In this document: positions 15,336-26,974 of the stretch, piece after piece
Layout of the letters: each line of letters begins with the position of its first letter
Numbering within the stretch: position 1 is the first letter of the stretch
Source: Hymenobacter busanensis
Lineage (GTDB): Bacteria; Bacteroidota; Bacteroidia; Cytophagales; Hymenobacteraceae
Assembly (NCBI RefSeq): GCF_008727865.1
Contig: NZ_VTWU01000003.1
Coordinates: 372,001-436,000 of the forward strand
Direction: 5' to 3'
Length of the DNA stretch: 64,000 nt
Translations under genes and position numbers: made by a program
Notes under the pieces: model-generated
What the model saw: only the letters and a program-made list of their open reading frames with translations
Told to the model about the DNA's origin: nothing
The model's database searches: none

Positions 15336-15743
15336 CTAGCCCTCGTAGGAAAACTGAACCGTTTGCCGGATTTCCGGGTTCAGACTCAGAGCCACCGGGC
15401 AGGTGCGGGCGGCACGTTCGAGCAAGACGCGTTTCTCGGCCGGCAGCGCGGCGGGCATCCGGAACTGAATTTCGATTTCGGAAATGCGCCGCGGTTCGGC
15501 TGCCATGTGCTTGGTCACGTCGAACGAAGTGCCCACCAGGTCCAGCCCGTGCCGCTCGGCCACGATGCCCATGATGGTCATCATGCACGTGCCCAACGCA
15601 GTGCTAACCAAGTCCGTAGGAGAAAATGCTTCCCCCCGGCCGTGGTTGTCGACGGGTGCGTCGTTGAGAATAACGGTGCCGGAGGCTACGTGCGTAGCTT
15701 CGGTGCGCAGTTGGCCGGCGTAGCGGGCGGTGGCAGTGCTCAT
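15336..15743 (-). CDS. OsmC family peroxiredoxin-like protein
   Basis: A 135-residue cytoplasmic protein that reduces organic hydroperoxides by a two-cysteine mechanism. The two conserved cysteines are visible: Cys53 in ALGTCMMTIMG and Cys115 in ARTCPVALSLNP. The SPTDLVSTALGTC segment and the following amphipathic helix are typical of the OsmC/YhfA group. It lies next to YtxJ, another thiol-based stress protein, in convergent orientation. The substrate is not known; it resembles the YhfA-like branch more than Ohr. Confidence 0.9.
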   Translation of the reverse strand: MSTATARYAGQLRTEATHVASGTVILNDAPVDNHGRGEAFSPTDLVSTALGTCMMTIMGIVAERHGLDLVGTSFDVTKHMAAEPRRISEIEIQFRMPAALPAEKRVLLERAARTCPVALSLNPEIRQTVQFSYEG

Positions 15744-15783
15744 AATCTTTGGAAAACGTCAGACGGATGCTCACAAAATTACG

Positions 15784-15791
15784 TACTTTCG
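15784..15791 (+). promoter_or_regulatory. Weak -7 element before the outer-membrane-like gene
   Basis: TACTTTCG, one mismatch from TAnnTTTG, lies 59 bases before the preferred GTG at 15851. It would leave the in-frame ATG at 15749 untranscribed. Confidence 0.35.
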
Positions 15792-15850
15792 GAGAGGCGC
15801 GGCCGCAGAGCCGCCGGCCTCTTTCCGCCCACTTCTTGCCTGCTGCTCCC

Positions 15851-16636
15851 GTGCGTACTCGTACCCTGCTGTTGTTTGGTCTATTGCTGGGGCTGCTGCT
15901 GGGTAATGCACCCCAAGCCTTGGCGCAAGATGCCCAGGAAAGCACCGCTTACAACAAAGAGCTGACCTACGGCGTCAATTTCAACTCCAATGCCGGCCTC
16001 ATCGGCGGTGCCTCGGTGCGCTCCTTGCGGGTAATTACCGACGACTGGGCCCGTTTCTGGATGCTAGAGGGAGTGGAGGTGAAGCACCCCAAAGAGTTGC
16101 GCGTGGGCAACCCCAGTTCGGGCGGCATCTACGTGCAGGGCAAAAGCAACTACCTGTTTGTGCTGCGCCCCACGTTTGGCGTGCAGCGCATGATTTTCCG
16201 CAAAGCGCCCGAGTCGGGCGTGCAGGTAAGCGCCATTGCCGGTGCCGGCCCATCGGTGGGGCTGTTGCTGCCCTACTACATCTACTACAACTACACCGAG
16301 CCCAACGCCCGCCCCAATGCCACGCCCGACGACATTCGGGCCGAGCAGTTTGACCCGAACAAGCACTCCGACCCCATTCGCATCTACGACCGGGCACCGC
16401 TGTTTCAGGGCATCAGCGAGGTGAAACCCAACGTGGGGGCACACGTGCGCGGCGCCCTCAATTTTGAGTACGGCCGCTACCGCGACGCCGTAGCGGGCCT
16501 GGAGGCGGGCGTGCTGCTGGAAGCCTACACCAACTCGCTCACCATTTTGCGCGACCGGAGCGTGGCCGACAGCAAATTGAACAATCAGATGTTTTCGTCG
16601 GTTTACCTGACGCTGTACATCGGCCACCGCAACTAG
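15851..16636 (+). CDS. Predicted outer-membrane beta-barrel protein
   Basis: A 261-residue exported protein of unknown function. The start is taken as GTG at 15851, because [18 protein letters not shown] followed by ALAQ is a good signal peptide; an ATG at 15749 would put it 34 residues in. The mature part alternates polar and hydrophobic residues in barrel-like strands ([68 protein letters not shown]) and ends in an aromatic-rich strand. It is probably a small outer-membrane barrel. Confidence 0.6.
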   Translation: MRTRTLLLFGLLLGLLLGNAPQALAQDAQESTAYNKELTYGVNFNSNAGLIGGASVRSLRVITDDWARFWMLEGVEVKHPKELRVGNPSSGGIYVQGKSNYLFVLRPTFGVQRMIFRKAPESGVQVSAIAGAGPSVGLLLPYYIYYNYTEPNARPNATPDDIRAEQFDPNKHSDPIRIYDRAPLFQGISEVKPNVGAHVRGALNFEYGRYRDAVAGLEAGVLLEAYTNSLTILRDRSVADSKLNNQMFSSVYLTLYIGHRN

Positions 16637-16744
16637 CTTTTCTGCCCGATTTTGCCTGTGGGGTCGTGCGCCGGAAACGGTGGCGGCCCTCTTTTTTTGC
16701 GCCAGCGGCGGCGCCTCCCTTCTGAAACCCAACCCGCCAGGTAC

Positions 16745-16752
16745 TACCTTTG
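16745..16752 (+). promoter_or_regulatory. -7 promoter element of lipA
   Basis: Exact TACCTTTG with only 5 bases before the lipA ATG at 16758. Transcription would start at or beside the start codon, so a leaderless mRNA is predicted. Confidence 0.65.
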
Positions 16753-16757
16753 TAGCC

Positions 16758-17660
16758 ATGGACGAACTCCTGCTATTACCCGTTATTCAGCCCGAAGCTG
16801 CCGCGCCGGCCAAGCCGCGCAAGCCCGACTGGCTGCGCGTGAAGCTGCCCGTGGGCCCCGCCTACGCCAACGTGCGCAAGCTGGTGGACGAGCACAAACT
16901 GCACACCATCTGCGAATCGGGCAACTGCCCGAACATGGGCGAGTGTTGGGGCGCGGGTACGGCCACGTTTATGATTCTGGGCAACGTGTGCACGCGCTCC
17001 TGCTCGTTCTGCGCCGTGGCCACTGGCCGCCCCACCGAGTACGACCTCGACGAGCCGCGCCGCGTGGCCGAAGCCATCAAGCTGATGGGCGTAAAGCACG
17101 CCGTTATTACCTCCGTCAACCGCGACGAGCTGAAAGACCGCGGCGCCAGCGTGTGGTACGAAACCGTGGTGCAAACCAAGCAACTCTCGCCCGGCACCAC
17201 CATCGAAACCCTGATTCCGGACGTGAAGGCCAACTGGGCCGCGCTCGATACCATGATTGCCGGCGGCCAGGAAGTGGTGTCGCACAACATGGAAACCGTG
17301 GGTAGCCTCTACCGCCTCGTGCGGCCGCAGGCCAAGTACGACCGTAGCCTGGAGCAAATCCGGCGCACCAAAGACGCCGGCTGCCGCACCAAGTCGGGCA
17401 TTATGCTGGGCTTGGGCGAAACCAAAGACGAGATGTACAAGGCCATGGACGACCTCGTGGCAAACGGCCTCGACATTCTCACCCTCGGCCAGTACCTGCA
17501 GCCCACCAAACGCCACATCGAGGTGGCCGAATTCATTCACCCCGACCTCTTCGCCCATTACAAGGAAGAAGGTTTGGCCCGCGGCCTCAAGTACGTGGAG
17601 AGTGGCCCGCTGGTGCGCTCCAGCTACCACGCCGAGCGCCACGTGAACGTGCCAATTTAA
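16758..17660 (+). CDS. lipA: Lipoyl synthase
   Basis: A radical-SAM enzyme that inserts two sulfurs into protein-bound octanoyl groups, making the lipoyl cofactor of 2-oxo acid dehydrogenases and the glycine-cleavage H protein. The 300-residue protein has the auxiliary cluster motif [12 protein letters not shown] (Cys52, 57, 63), the radical-SAM cluster motif CTRSCSFC (Cys78, 82, 85) and the C-terminal RSSYHAE (287-293), whose serine ligates the auxiliary cluster. The start at 16758 follows a TACCTTTG element; an in-frame upstream ATG at 16680 would overlap it. Users of the cofactor encoded nearby are BCKDH, OGDH and the glycine-cleavage system. Confidence 0.96.
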   Translation: MDELLLLPVIQPEAAAPAKPRKPDWLRVKLPVGPAYANVRKLVDEHKLHTICESGNCPNMGECWGAGTATFMILGNVCTRSCSFCAVATGRPTEYDLDEPRRVAEAIKLMGVKHAVITSVNRDELKDRGASVWYETVVQTKQLSPGTTIETLIPDVKANWAALDTMIAGGQEVVSHNMETVGSLYRLVRPQAKYDRSLEQIRRTKDAGCRTKSGIMLGLGETKDEMYKAMDDLVANGLDILTLGQYLQPTKRHIEVAEFIHPDLFAHYKEEGLARGLKYVESGPLVRSSYHAERHVNVPI

Positions 17661-17677
17661 GCACCCAACGAATACAC

Positions 17678-17711
17678 AAAAGCCCGTCGACAATTCTGCC
17701 GACGGGCTTTT
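17678..17711 (+). terminator. Terminator after lipA
   Basis: Perfect 12-base arms (17678-17689, 17700-17711), starting AAAA and ending TTTT(T). Confidence 0.88.
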
Positions 17712-17727
17712 TGCTTTAGTAGGGGCC

Positions 17728-17759
17728 AAAAAAAAGCCCCTCCGAACAGAAGGGCTTTT
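17728..17759 (-). terminator. Terminator of the DUF4136 gene
   Basis: On the minus strand AAAAGCCC...GGGGCTTTT forms a stem followed by a run of eight T, 19 bases after the stop codon. Confidence 0.8.
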
Positions 17760-17777
17760 CAAAAAAGCTAGAGCCGA

Positions 17778-18377
17778 TTAACGACGGGCCGTATTGTCGC
17801 TGGGCGGGTAGTCGCCCAGTACGCCAGCCACGATGCGGTTTACTTCGGCTTCCGAAATGTTCTGGTTGTCGACCTGGCTCTGGCCGTAACCGCGCCACAC
17901 CAACTCTTTGCGCTTGGCGTCGACAATGTCGATGATGATGTTACCGGCTTTGTAGTCAGTTACTTGGTAGGGACGGTTGAAAGCGCCGTAGCCGTACCAG
18001 AAGGGGTAACCGTAAGGGCCGTACGGAGCGGGGTTGGTTTGTTGCTTGTTTTCCACGCGGGCGCTGTAGGCCACAAATACGTCGGGGTTGCGCTCGACTT
18101 TGGTAAAGCCTTTGCGTACCATTTCGGCCTCCACAGCCACACGCATGCGCTTGTCGAAAAACGAGTTGTAGCCTTTGGCCGGACCGCCTTCGGCGTCGGT
18201 GGGTTGCTCGGGGTACCAGCTCCACGTTTTGTAGGCCCGGAAGTTGGTGGCGTGGTCAAAATCGGAGGTGACGCCCACGCGGGGCACCGAGGCACAGCCC
18301 GCTGCGCCAAGCAGCAAGCTCAGGCCGACCGCAGCCAAGGCTGCGGGACGGGCAAAAAATTGAGTGAATGCGTTCAT
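17778..18377 (-). CDS. DUF4136 lipoprotein
   Basis: A 199-residue lipoprotein with lipobox LGAAGC (Cys28). The mature part has the DUF4136 pattern: SDFDHATNFRAYKTWSWYPE, then VAVEAEMVRKGFTKVERNPDVFVAYSARVENKQ, a Tyr/Pro/Gly-rich insert, GNIIIDIVDAKRKELVWRGYGQSQVDN, and VNRIVAGVLGDYPP. Proteins of this family are outer-membrane or periplasmic lipoproteins without known function. The start at 18377 gives the signal peptide directly; the in-frame extension to 18443 adds nothing plausible. Confidence 0.85.
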   Translation of the reverse strand: MNAFTQFFARPAALAAVGLSLLLGAAGCASVPRVGVTSDFDHATNFRAYKTWSWYPEQPTDAEGGPAKGYNSFFDKRMRVAVEAEMVRKGFTKVERNPDVFVAYSARVENKQQTNPAPYGPYGYPFWYGYGAFNRPYQVTDYKAGNIIIDIVDAKRKELVWRGYGQSQVDNQNISEAEVNRIVAGVLGDYPPSDNTARR

Positions 18378-18726
18378 CGGTAAGTGCTTGTTTGGGAAGA
18401 TGGCCGGACCCGGCGCACCAAGCGCAACAGAGCTTCCGACCATGTATTTTTAAACAAGCCTATCACGGCCGACGTTCCCAAAAATTGAATTAGCGCGTGG
18501 GCCTTGAAGTATTAAAAGACAATTATGTTTAGGATTAATACAGTGCAGCTTTGAGGTGATAAGACCTGATTTTGCTCCTGGGTTCACACCACGCTGAGCC
18601 TAGTCTGGACCCGTTCCAGCCGGCTCCAAGCAATTGGCTGTAGAAGCTAAGCCGCAGAAAAAACCCGTCAGTACAGGGTGCATTCACCACGGGTTTTTTA
18701 GTACCTTTTCCGCACAAACCACATCT
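18378..18726. other. Intergenic region between divergent lipoprotein genes, with a hairpin
   Basis: No gene seen in 349 bases. A hairpin with arms 18658-18668 and 18689-18699 (AAAAAACCCGT / ACGGGTTTTTT) lies just ahead of TACCTTTT (18702-18709), a near-match to the -7 element of the plus-strand gene at 18727. The 18430-18550 part is AT-rich and probably holds the minus-strand promoter, though no clear match was found. Confidence 0.5.
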
Positions 18727-19023
18727 ATGGACAAACTTTTACTACTTCTTGCGAGTGTCTCTTTGGTTGCTTGCAGCGCCGCCAAGGAAGATACCAAATC
18801 CGGGAATCGGGCCAACCGCACCCCAGTGGCCCACAACACCGTGGTGGAATGCACGCTCTACGACGGCATGAAGAAAGAGTCGGCGCAGCTCATGAGCATT
18901 AAGTCGGGCATGGAAGTGCAGGTAATGGACACCGTGGATGCCTACTTTGTGAAGGCCCGCGTGACCGACCCGGCCGGCAAAACCCAAACTGGGTACATGT
19001 ACCGCACCTGCTTCGGGCAATAA
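18727..19023 (+). CDS. Small lipoprotein, possibly SH3-like
   Basis: A 98-residue lipoprotein: MDKLLLLLASVSLVAC gives a compact signal with Cys16 as the lipidated residue. The mature part, from VVECTLYDGMKKE through VQVMDTVDAYFVKARVTD to TGYMYRTCFGQ, is beta-rich and loosely resembles a bacterial SH3 domain, with two cysteines (near residues 44 and 95) that may pair. No function is known. A TACCTTTT element precedes it and a clear hairpin follows. Confidence 0.65.
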   Translation: MDKLLLLLASVSLVACSAAKEDTKSGNRANRTPVAHNTVVECTLYDGMKKESAQLMSIKSGMEVQVMDTVDAYFVKARVTDPAGKTQTGYMYRTCFGQ

Positions 19024-19063
19024 GCCCGCTCGTTCACCCCGCCTCTTTTCCACCCCAAAACCA

Positions 19064-19096
19064 CAACGCCCGGCACCGCAAGGATGCCGGGCGTTG
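19064..19096. terminator. Terminator between converging genes
   Basis: Perfect 12-base arms (19064-19075, 19085-19096) with a 9-base loop, between the small lipoprotein gene and gcvP. Confidence 0.8.
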
Positions 19097-19118
19097 CCGG
19101 TTCGAGCCTACAGGCTAG

Positions 19119-22046
<2,928 letters not shown>

Positions 22047-22095
22047 ACAGAAAACGAATGGGTTGGCGGGGAAATAGACCTCGGTAAGGCCCTAA

Positions 22096-22103
22096 CAAAG
22101 GTA
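22096..22103 (-). promoter_or_regulatory. -7 promoter element of gcvP
   Basis: Exact TACCTTTG on the minus strand, 49 bases from the gcvP start. No glycine-riboswitch-like fold can be placed in so short a leader. Confidence 0.6.
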
Positions 22104-22213
22104 GGCCGAAAAGGCTTTGGGAAAACCGCTTTTGCAGGCAAAAAGTGCGGCGCGAAGCAAAGCGCACCCGTGGGCCTAGCGGGCGTGCGCCGCCACCTTC
22201 CAGCCGAAAAAAG

Positions 22214-22221
22214 TAGATTTG
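22214..22221 (+). promoter_or_regulatory. -7 promoter element of the saccharopine dehydrogenase-like gene
   Basis: Exact TAGATTTG, 28 bases before the ATG at 22250. Confidence 0.55.
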
Positions 22222-22249
22222 CTGTTCCACATCTTTCCCCGTTACCGCT

Positions 22250-23485
22250 ATGTCACCCCTTAAACTCGGCTTGATTCGCGAAGGCAAAGTGCCCGTTGAC
22301 CGCCGCGTGCCGCTCACGCCCAAGAAATGCGTGGAAGTGCAGCAAACCTGGCCGCAGGTGCAGGTGGTGGCCCAAAGCAGCGACATCCGCAGCTACTCCG
22401 ACCAGGAATACCGCGACTTGGGCCTCGCCGTGCAGGCCGACGTAGCGGATTGCGACGTGCTGATGGGCGTGAAGGAGGTGCCCAAAGACCAGCTGCTGCC
22501 CAACAAAACGTACTTTTTCTTCTCGCATACGATTAAGAAACAGCCGGCCAACCGCGAGCTGCTGCGCCAGGTGCTGCAGAAAAACATTACCCTCGTCGAC
22601 TACGAAGTGCTGACCAATGCCCGCGGGGAACGGATTGTGGCGTTTGGGCGCTGGGCCGGCATCGTGGGCGCCTACAACGGCCTGCTCACCTACGGCCGCA
22701 AGCACGGCCTCTACCAGCTCAAGCCTGCCTACCTCTGCACCGACCTCGACGACATGCAGGAGGAGTACTTCAAGGTTAAGGCCCTGCCGCCCATCAAAAT
22801 GGCCGTGACGGGCTCGGGGCGCGTGGCCCAGGGTGCCCTGGAGGTGCTCCAGAAAATGGGCCTGCGCCGCGTGAGCGTGTACGACTACCTCTACCACGAT
22901 TTCGACGAGCCGGTATATACCCAGTTGGGCTCTTCCGACTACAACCAGCGCCGCGACGGCCGCGTGTGGGACACGCCCGATTTCCACCGCAGCCCCCAGG
23001 AGTACGTCTCGACGTTTGACAAGTACCTGCCCGTGACCGATCTGCTCATTGCCTGTGCCTACTGGCACCCCGAAGCGCCCAAGCTCTTCACCGAAGCCGA
23101 TACGCGCCGCCCCAACTTCCGCATCAACACCATTGCCGACGTCACTTGCGACATCGACGGCTCGGTGCCCGTAACCAAGCGCAGCACCAGCATCCCCGAC
23201 CCTGCCTTCGACTACAACCCCACCACCGGGGAACTGGCGCCGGCCTATTCGCACCCGCTCAACATCACGGTTATGGCCGTCGATAACCTGCCCTGCGAGC
23301 TGCCGCGCAATGCCTCGCGCGACTTCGGCCGCCAGCTCATCGACAACGTGCTGCCTCACCTCTTCGGCGGCGACCCGGAGGGAGTGATTGAGCGCGCCAC
23401 CATTGCCCGCGGCGGCCAGCTCATGCCTCGCTACCAGTATTTGCAGGATTACGTAGGCGAAACATTGGCCGAGGCCTCGCACTAA
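22250..23485 (+). CDS. Saccharopine dehydrogenase-like / alanine dehydrogenase superfamily enzyme
   Basis: A 411-residue cytoplasmic NAD(P)-dependent oxidoreductase. The N-terminal AlaDH/PNT domain starts LGLIREGKVPVDRRVPLTP and contains VLMGVKEVP (Lys75) and the SHT motif (His93), as in lysine-forming saccharopine dehydrogenases (LYS1 type). The dinucleotide-binding motif is VTGSGRVAQGALEVL (186-200). The C-terminal part has NTIADVTCDIDGSVPVTKRSTSIPDP and ITVMAVDNLPCELPRNAS, typical of this group. Annotators often name it saccharopine dehydrogenase or NAD(P) transhydrogenase; the true substrate in this phylum is not settled. It is divergent from gcvP. Confidence 0.8.
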   Translation: MSPLKLGLIREGKVPVDRRVPLTPKKCVEVQQTWPQVQVVAQSSDIRSYSDQEYRDLGLAVQADVADCDVLMGVKEVPKDQLLPNKTYFFFSHTIKKQPANRELLRQVLQKNITLVDYEVLTNARGERIVAFGRWAGIVGAYNGLLTYGRKHGLYQLKPAYLCTDLDDMQEEYFKVKALPPIKMAVTGSGRVAQGALEVLQKMGLRRVSVYDYLYHDFDEPVYTQLGSSDYNQRRDGRVWDTPDFHRSPQEYVSTFDKYLPVTDLLIACAYWHPEAPKLFTEADTRRPNFRINTIADVTCDIDGSVPVTKRSTSIPDPAFDYNPTTGELAPAYSHPLNITVMAVDNLPCELPRNASRDFGRQLIDNVLPHLFGGDPEGVIERATIARGGQLMPRYQYLQDYVGETLAEASH

Positions 23486-23501
23486 TTGCCTGCGCCGGGA
23501 G

Positions 23502-24317
23502 CTACGGCCGCGGCAGCAGCGGGTAGCGGGCGCGCACCAGCATGTACACCCCGTAGGCCACGAACCCGGCGGCCACGGCCAGCAGCACGCCGGGTCCCAT
23601 GGTGCCGAGCAGGTCAAAGGCGCCGTCAGTGTCGCGGGCTTCACGCGGGTTGCTGTGCCAGGCGGCCAGCAGCAGGTAGTAGCCGAGCAGGCCCCACACC
23701 ACGCCCCGGGCCACATAGCCCACCTGCCCGATGCGGTACACCAACTGCCAGGGATACTCCGCGAGGCGCCGGCCGTTTACCTCGCTGGCAATGGTGCCCG
23801 AAAAGGCCTGGTACACCTGAAACATGGCCACCCCGATAACGCCCAGCGCCACAGCGCCCAGTAGCCACGGGCCGTAGGGCTGGTGCATCAGGCGGCTGAT
23901 GAGCGAGCGTTGCGATTCGCCTTCGGGCACGTGGGCCAGCAGGGCCAGCCAGGCGGCGTAGTAGGCCAGCCAGCCATAGCCCAAGGCACTGCAGGCGAAA
24001 AACACGCGCTTGCATATGCCTACGGTGTCGTAGCTGCAGTTTTCGGTGTTGAAAGCTGCCTGCGCGAATCGCCAGAGCACGTAGCCCGCCAGGCCCACGG
24101 CCAGCAACGCCAGCAGCCAACGGCCCAAAGGCAGGCGACTGATGGTGAGCAAGGCTTGGTCGCGGTCGGCGGTGGTGCGCACGCCTTCGGCCGCCATAAT
24201 AGCTAGGATGCCCAGCAGCAGATACACCACACCCTGCGCCACCAAGCCCAGCCGGGCAATCAGCCAGAAAGCCCGTTCAGGAGCAGAAAGCGACGGAAAA
24301 GGGGCAAGGGAAGGCAT
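23502..24317 (-). CDS. DUF1206 integral membrane protein (copy 1)
   Basis: A 271-residue inner-membrane protein with six predicted membrane segments arranged as three internal repeats of two, each repeat carrying a pattern like ARLGLVAQGVVYLLLGILA / GYVARGVVWGLLGYYLLLAA. This is the DUF1206 layout. No catalytic residues are known for the family. It ends 16 bases from the converging dehydrogenase gene. A closely related gene lies upstream on the same strand, so this is a tandem pair. The two share segments such as LPLGRWLLALLAVGLAGYVLWR and the C-terminal YGVYMLVRARYP. Confidence 0.85.
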   Translation of the reverse strand: MPSLAPFPSLSAPERAFWLIARLGLVAQGVVYLLLGILAIMAAEGVRTTADRDQALLTISRLPLGRWLLALLAVGLAGYVLWRFAQAAFNTENCSYDTVGICKRVFFACSALGYGWLAYYAAWLALLAHVPEGESQRSLISRLMHQPYGPWLLGAVALGVIGVAMFQVYQAFSGTIASEVNGRRLAEYPWQLVYRIGQVGYVARGVVWGLLGYYLLLAAWHSNPREARDTDGAFDLLGTMGPGVLLAVAAGFVAYGVYMLVRARYPLLPRP

Positions 24318-24404
24318 CGGACTATGCCAGGGGAGGAGTCCTATGCATACGCAGGCCCCGAAAGATTGGGTTGTTGAACCCCGACAGCTGGCTGCGTACG
24401 TCGG

Positions 24405-25244
24405 CTATACGCCGTGCAGAATGGGGTATTTGGCGCGCACCAGCATGTAGAGGCCGTAGCACACGAAACCCAGCGCCACCACCAGCAGCACGCCGGGGCC
24501 CATAGCGCCCAGCCAGTCAAAAGCCGCTTCGGTGTCCTGCGCTTCGTTGGGGTTGGCGTGGCGGGCGGCTTGCAGCAGAAAATAGCCCAAAATGCCCCAC
24601 ACCACGCCGCGGGCCGTGTAGCCTACCTGCCCCATGCGGTGCACCAGCCGCTGCTGGCTCGCCGGCAGTTGGCTGCTGTTGACGTGCTTGGCAAACGAGC
24701 CCGAGTAGGCCCGGTATATCTGATAGAGCCCCGCGCCGATAACGCCCAGCGCCGCCGCGCCCACCAGCCACTGCCCGTAGGGCTGCTCCAGCAGCGTAGC
24801 CACCACCGATTGGCGGGTGTTGCCGCCGCTGCCTGCGCCGGCGGCCGTGTTTTCGAAAGCGGCTTTGCCAGCGTAGTAGGCCAGGCCTGCGTAAATCAAG
24901 CCGCTGAACGCGAAACTAGCTCGTTGCGCTAGTCCTTTGGCATCGTGGCCCTTGTTTTCGGTGTCGCGGAAAGCCTGCGTCAGGCGCCAGACCACGTAGC
25001 CGGCCAACCCCAGCGCCACCAAACCCAGCAGCCAGCGGCCTAGCGGCATATTCTGGATGGTTTGCAGCACCTGCTGCTTGTCGGCGGTGCGGCCGCCGCG
25101 GCTGCCGGTGGCCGCCAGCACTGCCAAGATGCCCAGCAGCAGGTACACAATGCCTTTGGCCGCGAAGCCAAAGCGGGCCAGGGTGCGCAGCCCCGACGAG
25201 GCGGACGCCTGCAGGCCGGGGGCAAATGAAGAAGACAAAGCCAT
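24405..25244 (-). CDS. DUF1206 integral membrane protein (copy 2)
   Basis: A 279-residue membrane protein with the same six-segment, three-repeat layout as the next gene downstream. It has LARFGFAAKGIVYLLLGILA, MPLGRWLLGLVALGLAGYV, and ends GLYMLVRAKYPILHGV. The start at 25244 is chosen over 25268 because it directly precedes the short polar leader; either is possible. The spacing of 87 bases between the two genes allows co-transcription. Function unknown. Confidence 0.85.
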   Translation of the reverse strand: MALSSSFAPGLQASASSGLRTLARFGFAAKGIVYLLLGILAVLAATGSRGGRTADKQQVLQTIQNMPLGRWLLGLVALGLAGYVVWRLTQAFRDTENKGHDAKGLAQRASFAFSGLIYAGLAYYAGKAAFENTAAGAGSGGNTRQSVVATLLEQPYGQWLVGAAALGVIGAGLYQIYRAYSGSFAKHVNSSQLPASQQRLVHRMGQVGYTARGVVWGILGYFLLQAARHANPNEAQDTEAAFDWLGAMGPGVLLVVALGFVCYGLYMLVRAKYPILHGV

Positions 25245-25289
25245 AAGGAAAGACGAAACAACCTGCATACGGATGAGCCGCCGAGGTGG

Positions 25290-25862
25290 CTACGTGCCGG
25301 CGCCGCGGGCATTGCCCAACACCCCCGAATGCCACACGCGGGCCCCTTGGGCCAGCAGCACCTGGTTTTCGGGCAGATCGAGCGTGAAAACGGGTTTGCC
25401 GCGCACTGCCTCGGACAGGAGAAGTTGCTCCAGGTTGCCGCCGGGGGCAGCGTAGGGCACAAAAAACGCCTCGGCCAGCTCGGCAATGAGCAGGTTGCGG
25501 ATGTCGGCGGTTTCCTGCGTAATGCTGCGCACGTCGGGCTCGAAGGGCGTGACGAACAGCAGGCGGTTGTCGGCTATTTCGGGGCCGTACTCGAGCCGGA
25601 GGTTGGGCTGAATGCCGCGCCCCAGCACGTACACAATCGGTTGCTGCTCGCCCTGCAGCAGGTAGCGGAAAACGGTTTGCTCGAGCCGGGAGTGAAACCC
25701 CGACAGCACGCAGCGGTTGCGGTAGCGCTGCTCCATAGCCCATAAAAACGTGGGCCGCTCGGCACTAAGCGGATACTCGCGCGAGCAAAAAAAGGCAGTT
25801 TTGGGCCGTTGCAACAGGGTGGGGTTGCCCAGCGTCCGGAGTTCATCCGGGGCGATGCTCAT
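25290..25862 (-). CDS. DprA/SLOG-like Rossmann protein, short form
   Basis: A 190-residue protein resembling the central nucleotide-binding Rossmann fold of DprA (DNA processing protein A). Seen motifs are LLQRPKTAFFCSREYP (the GSR region), CVLSGFHSRLEQTVFRYLLQG (equivalent to SGLAxGIDxxAH) and IVYVLGRGI. It lacks the extra domains of full DprA (usually near 300-380 residues), so natural transformation need not be its role. Members of the SLOG superfamily also act in nucleotide sensing. The start at 25862 is chosen because residues upstream are out of character. The family assignment is moderately secure; the function is inference. Confidence 0.65.
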   Translation of the reverse strand: MSIAPDELRTLGNPTLLQRPKTAFFCSREYPLSAERPTFLWAMEQRYRNRCVLSGFHSRLEQTVFRYLLQGEQQPIVYVLGRGIQPNLRLEYGPEIADNRLLFVTPFEPDVRSITQETADIRNLLIAELAEAFFVPYAAPGGNLEQLLLSEAVRGKPVFTLDLPENQVLLAQGARVWHSGVLGNARGAGT

Positions 25863-25933
25863 GACGGTGTTAGGAAACGGAGTGGAGAGGCAAACGGTGG
25901 GCTCGGAGCGCGGGTGGTCGGGAGCTAAAAAAA

Positions 25934-25961
25934 CGTCCCACACCGTTGGGGGTGTGGGACG
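25934..25961 (-). terminator. Terminator of the csbD-type gene
   Basis: Perfect 11-base arms (25934-25944, 25951-25961) followed on the minus strand by seven T; about 33 bases past the stop codon at 25994. Confidence 0.88.
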
Positions 25962-25993
25962 CGTGCTGAATGCTACATACAGGCCACCACCGG

Positions 25994-26212
25994 CTAGAAA
26001 TTGCGGCGGAACCAGTTCTTGATGTCGTCTACGGTTTCGCCGGTTTTGCGCTCCAAGCGGCCCAGCCACTCGTCCTGCTTGCCTTCGGCGTAGTCCAAGT
26101 CGTCGTCGGTGAGGTTGCCCCACTGCTGCTTGGCGCGGCCCTTGATCTGGTTCCAGTCGCCGCGGGCGCGGAACTCGGTAGCGTCGTCGAGTTTATTTCG
26201 GTTAACGTCCAT
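25994..26212 (-). CDS. CsbD family stress protein
   Basis: A 72-residue soluble protein with the CsbD pattern: RARGDWNQIKGRAKQQWGNLTDDDLDYAEGKQDEWLGRLERKTGETVDDIKNWFRRNF. This covers the WxQIKGxxKxxWGxLTDDD core and the terminal helix. CsbD proteins are induced in general stress or stationary phase in several phyla; the molecular function is unknown. The start at 26212 (MDVNRNKLD) gives a family-like N terminus. A strong terminator follows. Confidence 0.9.
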   Translation of the reverse strand: MDVNRNKLDDATEFRARGDWNQIKGRAKQQWGNLTDDDLDYAEGKQDEWLGRLERKTGETVDDIKNWFRRNF

Positions 26213-26277
26213 GACAAAAGGTGTTTGGGTGTGAAGGGAAACGTGTATCCTCTTACGCACCCCTGTTGTCGAGGTTG

Positions 26278-26943
26278 TTAATGGGTGCTGAAAAGCGCCG
26301 CCAGAATCACGATAAGCAGTACCACCTGGCTGCCCAGCGCTACCCCAAAGCCAGCCGCCGCTTTGCCCGCCTTGCGGCCCTGGGCCTGCTTGCGGTAGCC
26401 CGTGTAATAATCGGCGTCGTTAAGCAGTTCCGGCTGCGGGGCGTGCAGGTTTTCGCGCTTGGGCGGCGTTACGCCCAGGGCCACCCCCGTGCCAATACCC
26501 GCCAGCGGACCCACCACAATCAATGCGCCGGCGTAGGTAGCCCCAAACGTGCCCCAAAACACCCCTTTCGAAGGCTTGTAGTATTTGCGGGCGTCGGCTC
26601 GGCCCTTCTGTTGCCGTTGCGTGGCCGTAAGCCCCACCAGGGTGTTTTCGGGCGCGGGCGTTTCAGCAGCGGGGTTCATCAGCTCTTTGGTGCCGTTGGC
26701 GTAGCGCACCAAGAACACCTCTGGCCGCGCCATGTCCAGCGTATCGGTAGGGCGCCGAGCCGAATCGGCCAAGGCCAGGTAGCGAATTTGGGTGGGCGTA
26801 ACCACGAGCACCCGCGCCGGAATTTCCTGCCCGTCGTTGCGCAGAATCACGTCGACGGGCGAAGTGGCGGACGGGAGTTCCTGAGCCTGCCCGGTGGCGC
26901 TCAGCAAAAGCAGCAACAGGCCAAAAAAGAAGCGAAGAAGCAT
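26278..26943 (-). CDS. Exported protein with shared N-terminal domain and membrane tail
   Basis: A 221-residue protein with a signal peptide (MLLRFFFGLLLLLLSATGQAQ). A 60-residue domain follows (VDVILRNDGQEIPARVLVVTPTQIRY...EVFLVRYANGTKELMN) that also begins the next gene upstream. The second half has a Gly/Ala hydrophobic segment (FWGTFGATYAGALIVVGPLAGIG), a basic region rich in Lys and Arg, and a C-terminal hydrophobic end. It is probably anchored in a membrane on the periplasmic side. Function unknown. Confidence 0.65.
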   Translation of the reverse strand: MLLRFFFGLLLLLLSATGQAQELPSATSPVDVILRNDGQEIPARVLVVTPTQIRYLALADSARRPTDTLDMARPEVFLVRYANGTKELMNPAAETPAPENTLVGLTATQRQQKGRADARKYYKPSKGVFWGTFGATYAGALIVVGPLAGIGTGVALGVTPPKRENLHAPQPELLNDADYYTGYRKQAQGRKAGKAAAGFGVALGSQVVLLIVILAALFSTH

Positions 26944-26974
26944 GGCAAGTACCAGAAGAAAGCCACCGAAAAGG

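Noticed and set aside
25862-26123. N-terminal extension of the DprA-like gene
   Set aside because: The in-frame upstream codons run through the terminator of the csbD-type gene and into that gene, so they are not part of a real protein.
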